Source: Asparagopsis taxiformis (taxonomy: Eukaryota; Rhodophyta; Florideophyceae; Bonnemaisoniales; Bonnemaisoniaceae). Taken from it: a stretch of DNA of 64,000 nt. The stretch lies in contig JALQPE010001689.1 of the NCBI GenBank assembly GCA_030407315.1, positions 108,723-172,722 on the forward strand, written 5' to 3'. The notes under the pieces were generated by a model. It did not search any database and was not told the DNA's origin. It was given only the letters and a program-made list of their open reading frames with translations. The position numbers and the translations under genes were made by a program. Shown here piece after piece: positions 50,244 through 60,002 of this stretch (positions within the stretch are counted from its first letter, which is position 1; each line of letters starts with the position of its first letter).

Positions 50244-50744
50244 ATGATGGTACGTCATGATGACATCACCAAACGGTCCACTCCCCCGCCCACCTTGGTC
50301 TTCCAAGACCAACTACCAATCAGCGCGCTCGATTTACCAGACGCCCATTCCACCAAACTCCCCACTTCCCCGGCTCCCGTCCATACCGCATCAACCGCCC
50401 CCACAGGTTCCACCCTACGACCAACATCCTGTCACCACCCGGATATTTTGGTCCTTGGTGCACATTTCACGGCACTCATACCCACACCACATTTGCGTGT
50501 AGAATGCGCCAACGTCACACACAACCCTCTCGCTCAAACACCACCACGCGCCATCCCTCCGCCAAAAACGCAATCGACAATCTATCCGTCATTTCCCATG
50601 ACGCACCCACCACACCTGCATTCCCACCCGATACACCCGTGGATTCCGATGACGATGAAAGTCAACACTCCGACACAACCTACCTCCTGGATTCTGCCGC
50701 TAACCCCACACACCTCAAGCACGCCCCACCAGGAATGTCCGTGA
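50244..50744 (+). CDS. Copia-2 Gag, C-terminal part
   Basis: Reads on from the Gag frame after the stop (VVAMMVRHDDI), then Pro/Thr/Ser-rich linker. No clear CCHC knuckle survives in this frame; one may be lost in the frame change to the protease frame at 50504. Confidence 0.4.
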   Translation: MMVRHDDITKRSTPPPTLVFQDQLPISALDLPDAHSTKLPTSPAPVHTASTAPTGSTLRPTSCHHPDILVLGAHFTALIPTPHLRVECANVTHNPLAQTPPRAIPPPKTQSTIYPSFPMTHPPHLHSHPIHPWIPMTMKVNTPTQPTSWILPLTPHTSSTPHQECP

Positions 50745-51367
50745 CTCACTCATCCACTATCACTGCCGATGGAAGACCAGCAGCTATCACTCACCGAGAC
50801 CTTGTCACAATACCCGCCGCTCACAACAACAAGATTCCCCCACATACCGCAGTTGTCGTTCCAGATCTAGAACACAATCTCCTGTCAGTCAGCCAAATCA
50901 CTATACACCACGACGTTCTCTTCCAAAAGAACTTTGCCTACATCAAAAAACAATCCCGACCCCCTCGTAAACGAGATGTAATCCTCCGCGCGAAACGCAC
51001 AGAAAACAATCTCTATGCTATAACCACCAACCGTCGTCCGTCTATCCCCAACCACCGCCATCAAAAACCACACCGCACCAAGCCAAACCATGTACAAGCT
51101 GCCCGAGCCTTGCCGCACAACCGCTCCCGCACCTCCAAATCCAGAAAAGAAGTTCCTCTCCGCAGAATACAAAGACATCCTAATGCCCCAAAAAAATCCA
51201 TCAAGAAACCCCTGCCAGCTCGACGCTCCAGAAAACGAATTTCCCCCAGACGCCCCTCGCCTAAGCCAATTCTCACATCCCAACGCATCAGCACGAAACC
51301 CGCCCACGCGTCACAGCTTCCCTCCCATCCACCGTTCGTGACTATCACAAGTGGCACTAAAAACTGA
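50504..51367 (+). CDS. Copia-2 protease and link to integrase
   Basis: TYLLDSAANPTHL is the copia aspartic protease active site (LDSGAS.H type), with VVVPDLEHNLLSVSQI the usual downstream block. Then follows a basic region leading toward the integrase. The integrase HHCC domain is partly in another frame: GTKN at the end meets HHAHPSKIHYMAKHNL in the next frame. Confidence 0.7.
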   Translation: MRQRHTQPSRSNTTTRHPSAKNAIDNLSVISHDAPTTPAFPPDTPVDSDDDESQHSDTTYLLDSAANPTHLKHAPPGMSVTHSSTITADGRPAAITHRDLVTIPAAHNNKIPPHTAVVVPDLEHNLLSVSQITIHHDVLFQKNFAYIKKQSRPPRKRDVILRAKRTENNLYAITTNRRPSIPNHRHQKPHRTKPNHVQAARALPHNRSRTSKSRKEVPLRRIQRHPNAPKKSIKKPLPARRSRKRISPRRPSPKPILTSQRISTKPAHASQLPSHPPFVTITSGTKN

Positions 51368-51396
51368 ACCACGCTCATCCTAGCAAGATCCATTAC

Positions 51397-51941
51397 ATGG
51401 CCAAACACAACTTAGTAGACGGCATGCCACCTTCACTACTCCGCACACCACCAAAAATCACCTGCTCAGGCTGTTCAGTTGGAAAGAAACACGCCGCTCC
51501 CTTCCGTCGCCACCCACGCACCGCACCAATCGGTGCACACTTACACACCGACATTTGCGGTCCATTCCCGAACCACGCAACGCAAACAGACAAATACTTC
51601 GCCACATTCCTCGACGAGGGCAGTCGCTTTCTAGTCACGCACTGTGCCGCCACCAAGTCTCATGCTGCCGCGTATATCAAGCACCATATAGACCGCACAC
51701 ACAACTCTACACCCCATCGTATAACCGACCTCACATCGGACAACGCTCTGGAATACTACACTCGCGACCTCCGCCACTTATATGACCAAAACCACATTAT
51801 CACACATCCTACAATTCCACATACGCCACAGGAGAATTCCCTCGCTGAGCGTATAAACCGCTCACTGATGAATACGGTGCGTGCCAACCTACTGACTTCC
51901 AACCTCCCCCTCACTCTCTGGCCATTTGCGCTCATGGCTGC
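51397..51941 (+). CDS. Copia-2 integrase, truncated by the gypsy LTR
   Basis: Frame from the zinc-binding part (CSGCSVGKKHAAPF) through the DDE core: HTDICGPF (first Asp), LTSDNALEY (second Asp) and PQENSLAERINRS (Glu). All three catalytic residues are present. LPLTLWPFALMAA then runs into the gypsy LTR at 51942; residues past this point come from the LTR. Inserts the cDNA copy into the genome. Confidence 0.85.
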
Positions 51942-52600
51942 TGTAGTAGGTAGAAAATCCGCAAAGCGGCAAAACCACCCTACAGGTGTCCCGAGCCTCG
52001 GTAGTGTGGTAGAGCAAGCGAATCTTGCGTCAACCGCCAATAGCGAGTATACCCCGAAAGGTCTGCCGGTAATACCGGGTGAAGGTTGTGGGGTGCTCAC
52101 GCACGAAGTGCGTATTGATGGAGCGAAAGACGTAACCCGTCGAGCTGTATAGCTAAAGCTAATTCGTCCTAGAAGGATAGAAAAGAGCGATGCAAACACT
52201 GTTCAGTGGAGTCGTAAATTCCACGTGAGTTTACGTTACCTCTAAAGGTTAAGCACTCTGGCTAATCCAGAGGCATTTTATACTAAACTAAGTTACTGTA
52301 AACAGTTAGGGTAGGTAGACAGTTAGGAATAAATATCCTTATGTGCACCAATCAGATCCCTGATTATGGCGACTGCGGGAGCCCGCGAGATCACCGACTG
52401 TTAGTGTTACAGTGTAAAGTTAGCTGAGTCAGCTTAGTTAAAATTTGCCCCTTGTGGGGTCTTTAGTTGTCCCAATGGGTCCCTCTCCCTCACTGGTCTG
52501 AGGTACAGCGAGGCTGTTTCCATTGGTTATTCCCGAACCGGGGTCGTCCAATAGGATGTCGACACGACCCCACCAGGGCAGACCACTCCGTGGTATGACA
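51942..52600 (-). repeat. Gypsy element 3' LTR (659 bp)
   Basis: Differs from 63341-63998 at six places, all 1-2 nt insertions or deletions. Related to the solo LTRs at 29936 and 40103 in reverse orientation. Confidence 0.95.
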
Positions 52601-52612
52601 TCGCCCCCTCCT
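52601..52612 (-). promoter_or_regulatory. Polypurine tract next to the 3' LTR
   Basis: On the minus strand AGGAGGGGGCGA directly precedes the 3' LTR. It would prime plus-strand DNA synthesis and fixes the element's direction. Confidence 0.75.
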
Positions 52613-53088
52613 AAGCCAATTGTCGTCCCGACAATTAAAATTCCAAAAATCCGTTGATTTTAAATTCCCAAATAATTTCCACCGCCGTGGCCGGCCAGCC
52701 GGGTAAAAATTTTGCGCGCCAAAAATTGGCTGTTATGTTTACCCGTGCACACGGTTCCACCCCGAGCCTCGCTCATCCATCTGACTCACGACCCTTCGGG
52801 TTTTTTCATCCTCTTCACCGGCATTGCCGTGTTTTCCAGCCCGCCGTTCCGGATTGCGAAGCGATCGCCTGCCTGGCGATTTGAATTCCGTACCTTTCGG
52901 TAGCTTGCTTGCGTGATACGCGACCTTTCTTGCGTTAAGGGTAACACCCGCTTTGCGTATTTTAGGTGTCCCTTCGGGTTTCAAGAAAAAGGCTCACGCC
53001 TGCTGCGACCGTACGGCTTGTCCGTTGATTTCTTCTTTGGCGATCACTAACTCCAGTGGAGTGTATATAAGTGCGGAAGATCATCAGC
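52613..53088. other. Region between the polypurine tract and the antisense gene
   Basis: AT-rich near 52620-52680, then GC-rich short inverted repeats. The frame on the minus strand (52739-52984) shows no domain. The promoter of the antisense gene probably lies at its right end. Confidence 0.5.
53063..53069 (+). promoter_or_regulatory. TATA box for the antisense gene
   Basis: TATATAA 20 bp before the first ATG (53089) of the plus-strand gene. This suggests transcription independent of, and opposed to, the LTR promoter. The distance implies a very short leader. Confidence 0.5.
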
Positions 53089-56000
53089 ATGGCTGCACAC
53101 AGTAACAGCCCACAAGGCAACATGCCTCCTCGTTCAACCCGGGCGTCTTCTCGCCGACCAACAACACGCCACCAGGCGTCGCGCGCGAATGCGACTCCGG
53201 CTACGCCGTCAACAAACCCTTCGGCATCTGCCGCTGCAGCCCCTGCTTCTTCTGCGCAGCCGCCGGCTACCGGTTCTCAAGTCCCGCCCTCTTCAGGGAA
53301 TGTTCAAGCACAGGCTCCGTCGCCGTCATCCACTCGCCGTTCCACGGAACCCTCGCCGAAGGGGACGCCTCTCAAGGCCAAGTCAAGTCATCCGGCTACG
53401 CCGTCGAAGGCAATTGCTTCTGCCAGTGACCCTCGCCCGGAGGTAGAAGAAGTGGAAGTCCAACGGAACACTCCGCGTTCGCCGCCAATCGACAAGCAGG
53501 GTTCTCCCCGTTCGCCTCGCCAGACGCCGGACCCGGAAGAGATTGTTGTTGATGCCCCTGCTGCTTCGCAGCCTGTTCCGACCCCCGCGACTGCCGTCGC
53601 TCCTGCCACCACAGGTCGTACCATCGTTCCCCGACCCTCGGAGTATCCGGATCCATATGCGCGGAAGCCCGCTACGGCTGGGCCGGTCGCGTCCAGGAAT
53701 CCTTACGAAGACTTGTACAGCCGTAATCGGCAATTTGTTCTTGATGCTCGTAATCGCCAAGCGACCGAAGAAGTTAACCGCGGGGCTGTGGCCAGCAATT
53801 CAACGCTAGCGGCGTATGCTTATGGTGGAAGCGGGACGGCACAGCCGCAAGATACAAGCTTGGGTAGAGGTCCTCTTGTGGATCCATATCAATCTTCCGT
53901 TCCCGTGGGGAGTTCGGCGGCACCGACTTACTCTTCCCCAAAAAGGGTACCGGCTCCTTCCGCCGACTGGCGTCGCGAGGGCGAATTTTATCCTTCGAAT
54001 GCTTCGGAACTCATGGTCTTTGACTCACACGAGTTGCCTTTTGCAAGGTATTTGCGAGCTCCTTGGGAGTATTATCCCTTCGCCCGTCTACCCCTCCGGG
54101 AGTTCGTGAACGAGAACCACACCGACTTGCGTCGAGATCTTCGTCTGATGGTAGACGTCAAACGCCGTAATCCCCATGCGCTGCCAAACAGCTGGTCAGC
54201 TTACGCTCAACTTCCTTCTTGTCGGCCGATGCGGCATTTTCGTGTTCCTCACACTTTGCAGTGTGACCGCACTTTTCTTCTTCACCCAGGCGATGCCTTG
54301 TATGTTGAGCGGATGACCCGTCGGCTGTTCGAGCCTCATTCGAACCAGGGAAGTATTCCGGATTTACCTATCACTAGGTCAAGGTGGTTTGCGTATCCAC
54401 CCCGCCCGGATACCGGTATGTTGGAATGTTATATGCGTGTACACGCCCGATACCTGACTCGGTCCACAAGCTTGCAAGTGTCGCCACTTGACTACCGAGT
54501 GTTCGGTTATCGCGCGAACCGCAACATCAATAACCGGACGGCGAACTTGGCTGTGCCGACAGCGGAGTTGAACGCGACACTTGAAGATTCCCGCTGGGAA
54601 GGCGAGAACTCGCCGCCCTTATGCTTGCCTATTGGGGATACACCAGCGATGCTGTACTTCCACAGTGTGGTCGAAGCCGATCCCCGTCCTTGGGTGAAGT
54701 CTCGGTTCCTGGACTACGTCCTTCTGGAGCGTGAACTCCTTATTGGGTTGGAGATGGCGCGTCTCGTGGAGACGAGGGGATTCATTCCGGTATTAACCAA
54801 GCACTTGGCTGCGTCGGCCGCCACTACCTGGAAGGCTTTCCATGAGGTACCGTTATCACCGGTTGTACCGAGGACGCGTAGCGTGGATGCGAAGGTCATT
54901 GTCGACCTCCTCGAGGCTTCCTACAAGACCACCGAAGGTATCGAGGAGATTCTTGTGCGATTGAAGGCGTGTCGCCGGAGAAGATCATTCCGTACTCGCA
55001 TCCGAGCCTCCCGTTCAAGCCGGCTAAGCTGACAGCTTATTCTACCCGAGACGGGGTGGTGGTGGAGACGCCTCCCTTCCGTCGCGATGGCGAGTTCGCC
55101 GATGACGGTTATTACGCGGAAGAGCCTGCAAGTTACTCCGACGGAGATTTGGAGGATTACTTATACAAGCCCGAACGGGAGATGCATGTACCACGCCCAG
55201 GGCGTTCTACTTCGGCTGGATATCGTCACGCTGATCCCGGCTTCTCGCCTCACCCGACTGTGACAGTCGCGCCCGCTTCATACGAACCTGGGGTTCCACA
55301 ATCAAGTGTTCATCCGCCAGTCCCGCGGGGCTTGGCACACCCTACCCGTCAGGGCTCTTCGTCTCCTTCGGAAGCTCCGTTTCTGTCGCCCGATCGTCGA
55401 TCGGGTCAGTCCGTGGATCGTGACGGCCAGGCCGGTCGTTCTACCGCTCCTGCGGATGTACTTGGGTCCCTTTTAACTTCAGCGGAGCTGTTCTCGGTTA
55501 CGAAGGTGCGTGAATTGGCGGAGACTCTTGGTGATGGCCAACTTTCGTCGGTATTTCCTCCGCGGGTTAGCGGTTACCCCGTTCGTGGAGCGTTGAATAC
55601 CTTGGCAATGACGTGTATCACGTTGGGTACCCGGTACAAGGCTAGTCGCGAGCGACGAGATGCTGCCGAAACGCGCTATCGTGCAGAACGTGCGGGTCGC
55701 CGCTTAGCGGAAGAGAAGAACTCTCGATGGGAGCAAGATGCAGCTGCGAGGCAGAAGGTGTTTGACGAACTACAGACACGAGTCCAGGAATTGGAAGAGG
55801 AATTGCGCCTGGCGCGGCGTCGTATACCGCATGAGCGAGGGAGGGATACGCCTAGCGCTCTGGGAACTCCAGCCAGTCTTCAACCTCAAGGAGGGACTTC
55901 CGGGCGTCGCCGGGATCGGTCACCCTCTGGTCGAGATGATGGTCGAAATGTTCGCGCAAGGCGCTCCTCAATGGTTGATGCTGATACGCCGCTGCTGCAG

Positions 56001-56275
56001 CTTGTTGAGACGCCTGACCCGCCCAGGGCGGATTCACCTTCGGTATCCGATGATGTGGATATCCCATCCCCGATGGCATCGGTTCCTTCAGTTCCACTGC
56101 GTCTTTACATCGCCCTCCGGCTCGGTTGCCTACTTCCCATAGGGATTCTGGCCGTGTGCGTCCTCGTGACACTCGCCGGTCCACGGCTCAGCATCCGACC
56201 AACCGGTCCTTAAGGCCATCCCCTTCCTATCCTTCGCATCAGCGTCCTCGTCCTTCCGACAACTTCCGTCGTTAA
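53089..56275 (+). CDS. Antisense gene of the gypsy element: conserved Pro-rich/coiled-coil protein, function unknown
   Basis: Read as one gene broken twice. Frame one runs from ATG 53089 to 55032: a Ala/Pro/Ser-rich N-terminus (about 1-220), then a conserved core with GEFYPSNASELMVFDSHELP, RPMRHFRVPHTLQCDRTFLL, HPGDALYVERM, RSRWFAYPPRPDTG and LLERELLIGLEMARLVETRG. Frame two (from about 54965) continues with VSPEKIIPYS, FRRDGEFADDGYY and a coiled coil (RDAAETRYRAERAGRRLAEE; VQELEEELRLARRR). Near 56090 another slip would give a basic Ser/Pro tail ending at TAA 56273-56275. The diverged copy at 2-2271 is in frame across the first break, which supports a single gene. Not gag, pol or a known envelope. 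It could regulate the element or bind its nucleic acid, but nothing shows this. Confidence 0.65.
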
Positions 56276-56606
56276 CGTCTTCCTTCCCTAACCGGGTTAT
56301 CTTCTTATACGCTTTGCGTCTTGTCTTCAGGTTAGATCGTTCATCCATGCGCCGTGTGCGGCTTGATCATGTTTACCATTAAAAGGTTGGAATGTTTTTG
56401 TTTTTGTGGAATTTTTCTTTGGCCAGTTGGCGTCGTACTTCTACCGAGTCCGGTGTTTGGTGTTTGGCCAACCCACCGGGTGCTTCTCGTGGTACCTTAC
56501 CATCTCTTCTTCGTGCTCCCCAGCAGTGACGCTGCAATCACTAGCCGTTCTACTTGACGCTTCTGCGTACAATCAGCGTAGCTGTGGGGCAACCCTATAT
56601 CTTCAC

Positions 56607-57757
56607 TTATCGGCGCTTCTTAGCCGTTCGTCTTTTAGACGTTTCCTTAGCCGCTTGGCGGTCCCGCTTACGGAAGTATCGGGAGATTTGTTCGTCAGGC
56701 ACGTTGTGCCGTTGCGTCCACGTGGGGTCACGGTACCCGTACCACCTTACGAGGAACCACTCCTCATTATCGTCGTCGACGACATGGTCGATCAAGTCGT
56801 CTATGGCGAATTCCTGTTCCTCAGGTGGTTCCAGGTTCTGGGAGATAGCTCCCTGTTCGGTTGGAACATCTTGACTCGACGAGCGTCGTCTTCTTCCGGT
56901 GTTAGCCGTGTCACCCGTAGGGTTAAGCGGCTCAGCCGAAGTGGCTTCTTGGGATATTTCCATGCCGTGCTGCCGGCTTCTTGCTTGTCGATGAGGGCGA
57001 CTATTTTCTTCGGGCTTGTTCCGGTTGGTTCCTTCTGGGTTGATCGGCGCAGCCGGGAGAACGTCTTGTTGGCGTCTTGGGAAGCAGGTTCCTGCATTTT
57101 GTCAAGAGTTTCATCCTCGGGGAGGTCAAGTTGAGTGGACATCGGCTGTGAAGCAGCATTATCCTGACGATGAATATCGGCCTGGGCCCCCTCCTTAAAG
57201 ACGGTTCGTCTCGGACCGATACTCGGTATGTCGGTTAAAGGTTCACCCTCAACCGCGGAGCGGATGACAAAGGCTTGGTTACAGGGTGACCGGGGGTTGT
57301 TCGGTTGGAAGAGGTACGCGCTGCGGGCTTGATGCATCACGATGTAGGCACTCTTCCGCCATACTCGGCACCGTGTTGGCGGTTTGGTCGTCGGTTCCCA
57401 CCGCAGGTGCGGATGCTCCGTTAGAAGTTAACCGTGAGTGCGGTGTTTCCTGTTCAGGTTGTGGCGCATACGTCACGCGGTCGTGGCTAACTTGTTCGAC
57501 AAGTCCATCCCGTTCTATGTGAACGGTTCGCCTACCGGCTTTCACGACCTTGAAAGGTCCTTGCGCTAGTGGCGTTAACTTGTTTCGTTCCCGTACCTCG
57601 GGTTGTCAAGGTAGACGTAGTCGCCCTCCTGGAGGAGTCGTTTGGTCTTCCGGACTCTCCGGTCAAAGTCTCGCTTATAACGCGCTTGCGTGGCGTGTAG
57701 CCTTTGACCGGCCTTCTCAATTGCTTGAGCAATCCGTTGCAGGAAGTCCTGTTTCAA
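56607..57757 (-). CDS. Gypsy integrase C-terminus with chromodomain, in several frames
   Basis: The piece 57757-57575 has ARYKRDFDRRVRKTKRLLQE and GDYVYLDNPR, the integrase C-terminal GPY/F-like part. 57545-57279 carries HIERDGLVEQVSHDRVTYAP. The last frame (56963-56607) holds EFAIDDLIDHVVDDDNEEWF followed by LVRWYGYRDPTWT and ISRYFRKR, a chromodomain (VE.I...R....YLVKW.GY....TWE). Trp/Tyr cage positions are present. Chromodomains guide these elements to marked chromatin. The parts are linked by one-base breaks. Confidence 0.8.
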
Positions 57758-58143
57758 GAAAGCGTCCGGTTTTTGCCGTGTTCTTGTCGAGTGATGAAGG
57801 GAATAAGGGGTGGTGGTCTACTTAGGATAAGGTCAAAGGGTGTCGTCCCTGTCGTGCGATGCACGTGCGTATTGTACGCGTACGTCAACGCTGGTGCGTA
57901 CACGTCCCAGTCATTCTGGTTTTCGTTTACGTAGTTGCGTAACATGTTCAACAACGTACGGTTATACCGTTCCACCTGACCGTTGGTCTGTGGGTGGTAG
58001 GTCGTTGTGAACAAGTTCTTTGTTCCAAGTTGCAGGCAAACAGCCTGGAAAAGTTTGGAAGCAAACTGAGGTCCGTTATCGGAGAGCAACGTCCTAGGGG
58101 GACCGTACTTGAAAATCCAGTGGGTGCAGAAGGCGACAGCCAC
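57754..58143 (-). CDS. Gypsy integrase catalytic core (partial)
   Basis: LLSDNGPQFASKLFQ gives the second Asp and TTYHPQTNGQVERYNRTLLN gives the Glu of the DDE triad. NDWDVYAPALTYAYNTHVH is the usual following block. The first Asp lies upstream, past a frame change near 58150-58250, in VSIDYxxxLP-like sequence. The frame runs past the core into ISRPPP-like linker before ending. Confidence 0.85.
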   Translation of the reverse strand: MAVAFCTHWIFKYGPPRTLLSDNGPQFASKLFQAVCLQLGTKNLFTTTYHPQTNGQVERYNRTLLNMLRNYVNENQNDWDVYAPALTYAYNTHVHRTTGTTPFDLILSRPPPLIPFITRQEHGKNRTLS

Positions 58144-58250
58144 ATGGTAAGCAGTGATACTGCGTAATGGTACAACCTGTGTAAGCTTCGTGAAGCGACA
58201 GGTAATTACTAAGAGGTGAAGGTTACCCTTCTTTGTTTTAGGCAGAGGGC

Positions 58251-58750
58251 CTAGTAGTCTATAGAGACTTCTTCCAGCGGTGCTGAAGCTGGGAATAGTT
58301 TCAAGGTATTAGCGTGTCTACGCAACTTGAGTCGGTTCCTGGCGCAAGCCTGACAACGTTCAACCGTAGCGGTGATATCCGCGGCCATGGCCGGCCAGTA
58401 GTACGAGAGACGCATGGTCTCATACATACGGTTTTGTCCGGGGTGACCCGCGAGTACATCGTGATGACACATCTTCAACAGGCGGGGCCTGAGTGTTCTT
58501 GGTACAACCACCTGGTGGGAATTGTCAAGGGTGGATTTACGTCGCAAGACACCTTTGTCATCTTCGAAGAAGACAGTGTCAACTTCTGACTTGTCAACAC
58601 TTGTTGACAAAAGTCATCAGAGCGTTGCTCCTCGATCCACTCGTTGAGTGTGATTGGTTCGGAACCTTCTGTCTGAGGATGTGTCGTCATGACAGCTTGG
58701 TTTTCCTCCATCAGGGGGGTCAGCGGAAGTTCGCGCGATGAGTACATCAA
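58251..58750 (-). CDS. Gypsy integrase zinc-binding part
   Basis: MCHHDVLAGHPGQNRMYETM, LSYYWPAMAADITATVERC and QACARNRLK give the HHCC zinc site followed by the route to the core. Two overlapping frames (58750-58475 and 58610-58251) carry it, so a slip lies near 58500-58600. Confidence 0.85.
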
Positions 58751-59351
58751 AGAACCACGGGTTCATCTCTTCGGTAACAGGTATTTCCTGGTGAAGGTCA
58801 TACGCGAAGAGCGTGGGTATTTCGTCATCCACTGGATGGGGGTCTGCCCCTTCCGTTTCGACACGCGATAACGCGTCTGGTACCTGATGAACCCTGCCAG
58901 GACGATAGACTATGGTGTAGTCAAACTCCGACAGACGGAGTCGCCAACGACACAGGCGCCCTGACGGGTCAGTGATATTCATCAACCAACGCAACGCGTT
59001 ATGATCGGACCTCACCACGAACTTCGTTTGTTCAAGGTACGGCCTAAGGGTAGTGACTGCCCATACTACGGCGAGACACTCGCGCTCCGTCGGAGAATAT
59101 CCCCGTTCAGGTTTGGTCAAGGTCCGCGACCAATATCCTACAGGACGATAGTCGTCGTCATCCTGCTGTTGCAACAGCGCACACCCTATCTGATACGCAG
59201 AGGCGTCTGTATCTACGATGTAGGGTTTACCCACCCTGGGCAAAGCCAGTATCGGTGGTTGCACCAGAGATTCTTTAAGTTTATCGAACGCGTGGCGTTG
59301 TTCCGCCGTTGGAGGACTTGAACCGAAGCTCGGTAGTTTGTCTTTGGTCAA
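58617..59351 (-). CDS. Gypsy RT connection and RNase H (about 240 aa)
   Basis: AFDKLKESLVQPPILALP is the connection; YIVDTDASAYQIGCALLQQQ is the RNase H start with its first acidic residue, followed by YSPTERECLAVVWAV, FVVRSDHNALRWLM and VHQVPDALSRVE. The family order is complete. It removes RNA from the RNA-DNA hybrid during cDNA synthesis. Confidence 0.9.
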   Translation of the reverse strand: MTKDKLPSFGSSPPTAEQRHAFDKLKESLVQPPILALPRVGKPYIVDTDASAYQIGCALLQQQDDDDYRPVGYWSRTLTKPERGYSPTERECLAVVWAVTTLRPYLEQTKFVVRSDHNALRWLMNITDPSGRLCRWRLRLSEFDYTIVYRPGRVHQVPDALSRVETEGADPHPVDDEIPTLFAYDLHQEIPVTEEMNPWFFDVLIARTSADPPDGGKPSCHDDTSSDRRFRTNHTQRVDRGATL

Positions 59352-59588
59352 ATCGCGTTGAGGGGGTGGGAGATATCCGCGTACCCTTTGACGAAACGGC
59401 GGAAAACACCGCAGCTCCCCAGGAAGGAACGCATTTGCGTGGGGGTGGTTGGAAAAGTTGCTTTCGCGATAGCATCCGTCGCAGTTTGGGCGACCGCCAG
59501 CTTACCTGGCATAACAACATGTCCGAGGTAGTCTACCTTTGATTCGAAGAAGTGGCACTTGGCCAGCTTGAGGGTTACCCCTGCGTCT

Positions 59589-60002
59589 TCAACAGTGTGA
59601 GTACCTGGTCCACTTGGTGGAGGTGTTCTTCCTCACTACGTGAGAAGACGATGACGTCGTCAAGATAGATGAGCATGTTTGCCAGCGTACGCTGCTTAGG
59701 ATAATGTCAATCGCTCGTTGGAACGTGGCTGGTGCATTCTTCAGCCCGAAGGGCAGTCGTTTAAACCGATACGTTCCAAGATGCGACGTGAAAGCCGTCT
59801 TATCCCGATCCTCGGAGGCAACGGGTATTTGCCAATAGCCTGAGTTGCAATCAAGCGTGGTGAACACGCGTGCATCTCCTAAGGAGTCTATGCAATCGTC
59901 CATACGGGGTAACGGATAAGCATCCGAGATGGTGATGTCGTTGAGACGTCGGTAGTCAACGCAGAAGCGTAATTTACCATCCTTCTTGGGTACCAGGACC
60001 AC
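59589..60002 (-). CDS. Gypsy reverse transcriptase palm and fingers
   Basis: VLVPKKDGKLRFCVDYRRLN, FTTLDCNSGYWQIPV and FKRLPFGLKNAPATFQRAID are RT motifs 2-4. The YLDD motif itself falls in the neighbouring frame (near 59665-59680), after a slip close to 59700. Motif 1 is in the upstream frame that ends at 59888. Confidence 0.9.
   Translation of the reverse strand: MVLVPKKDGKLRFCVDYRRLNDITISDAYPLPRMDDCIDSLGDARVFTTLDCNSGYWQIPVASEDRDKTAFTSHLGTYRFKRLPFGLKNAPATFQRAIDIILSSVRWQTCSSILTTSSSSHVVRKNTSTKWTRYSHC

Larger units (their letters stand above)
49301..51941 (+). mobile_element. 5' half of a second Ty1/copia element, cut by the gypsy element
   Basis: A TATAAATA box at about 49350 and AATAAAAGG near 49380 suggest the end of a short LTR. 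Gag, protease and integrase follow on the plus strand, with frame changes between them. The integrase stops at 51941, where the gypsy LTR begins. RT and RNase H should lie beyond the right edge if the insertion is simple. Confidence 0.8.

Noticed and set aside
52739..52984. Minus-strand 81-aa frame before the antisense gene
   Set aside because: Composition-driven frame with no motif; it lies in the presumed promoter region.
53189..54109. Several Arg/Pro-rich frames overlapping the antisense gene
   Set aside because: Shadows of its low-complexity N-terminus; only the frame from 53089 matches the copy at 2-2271.
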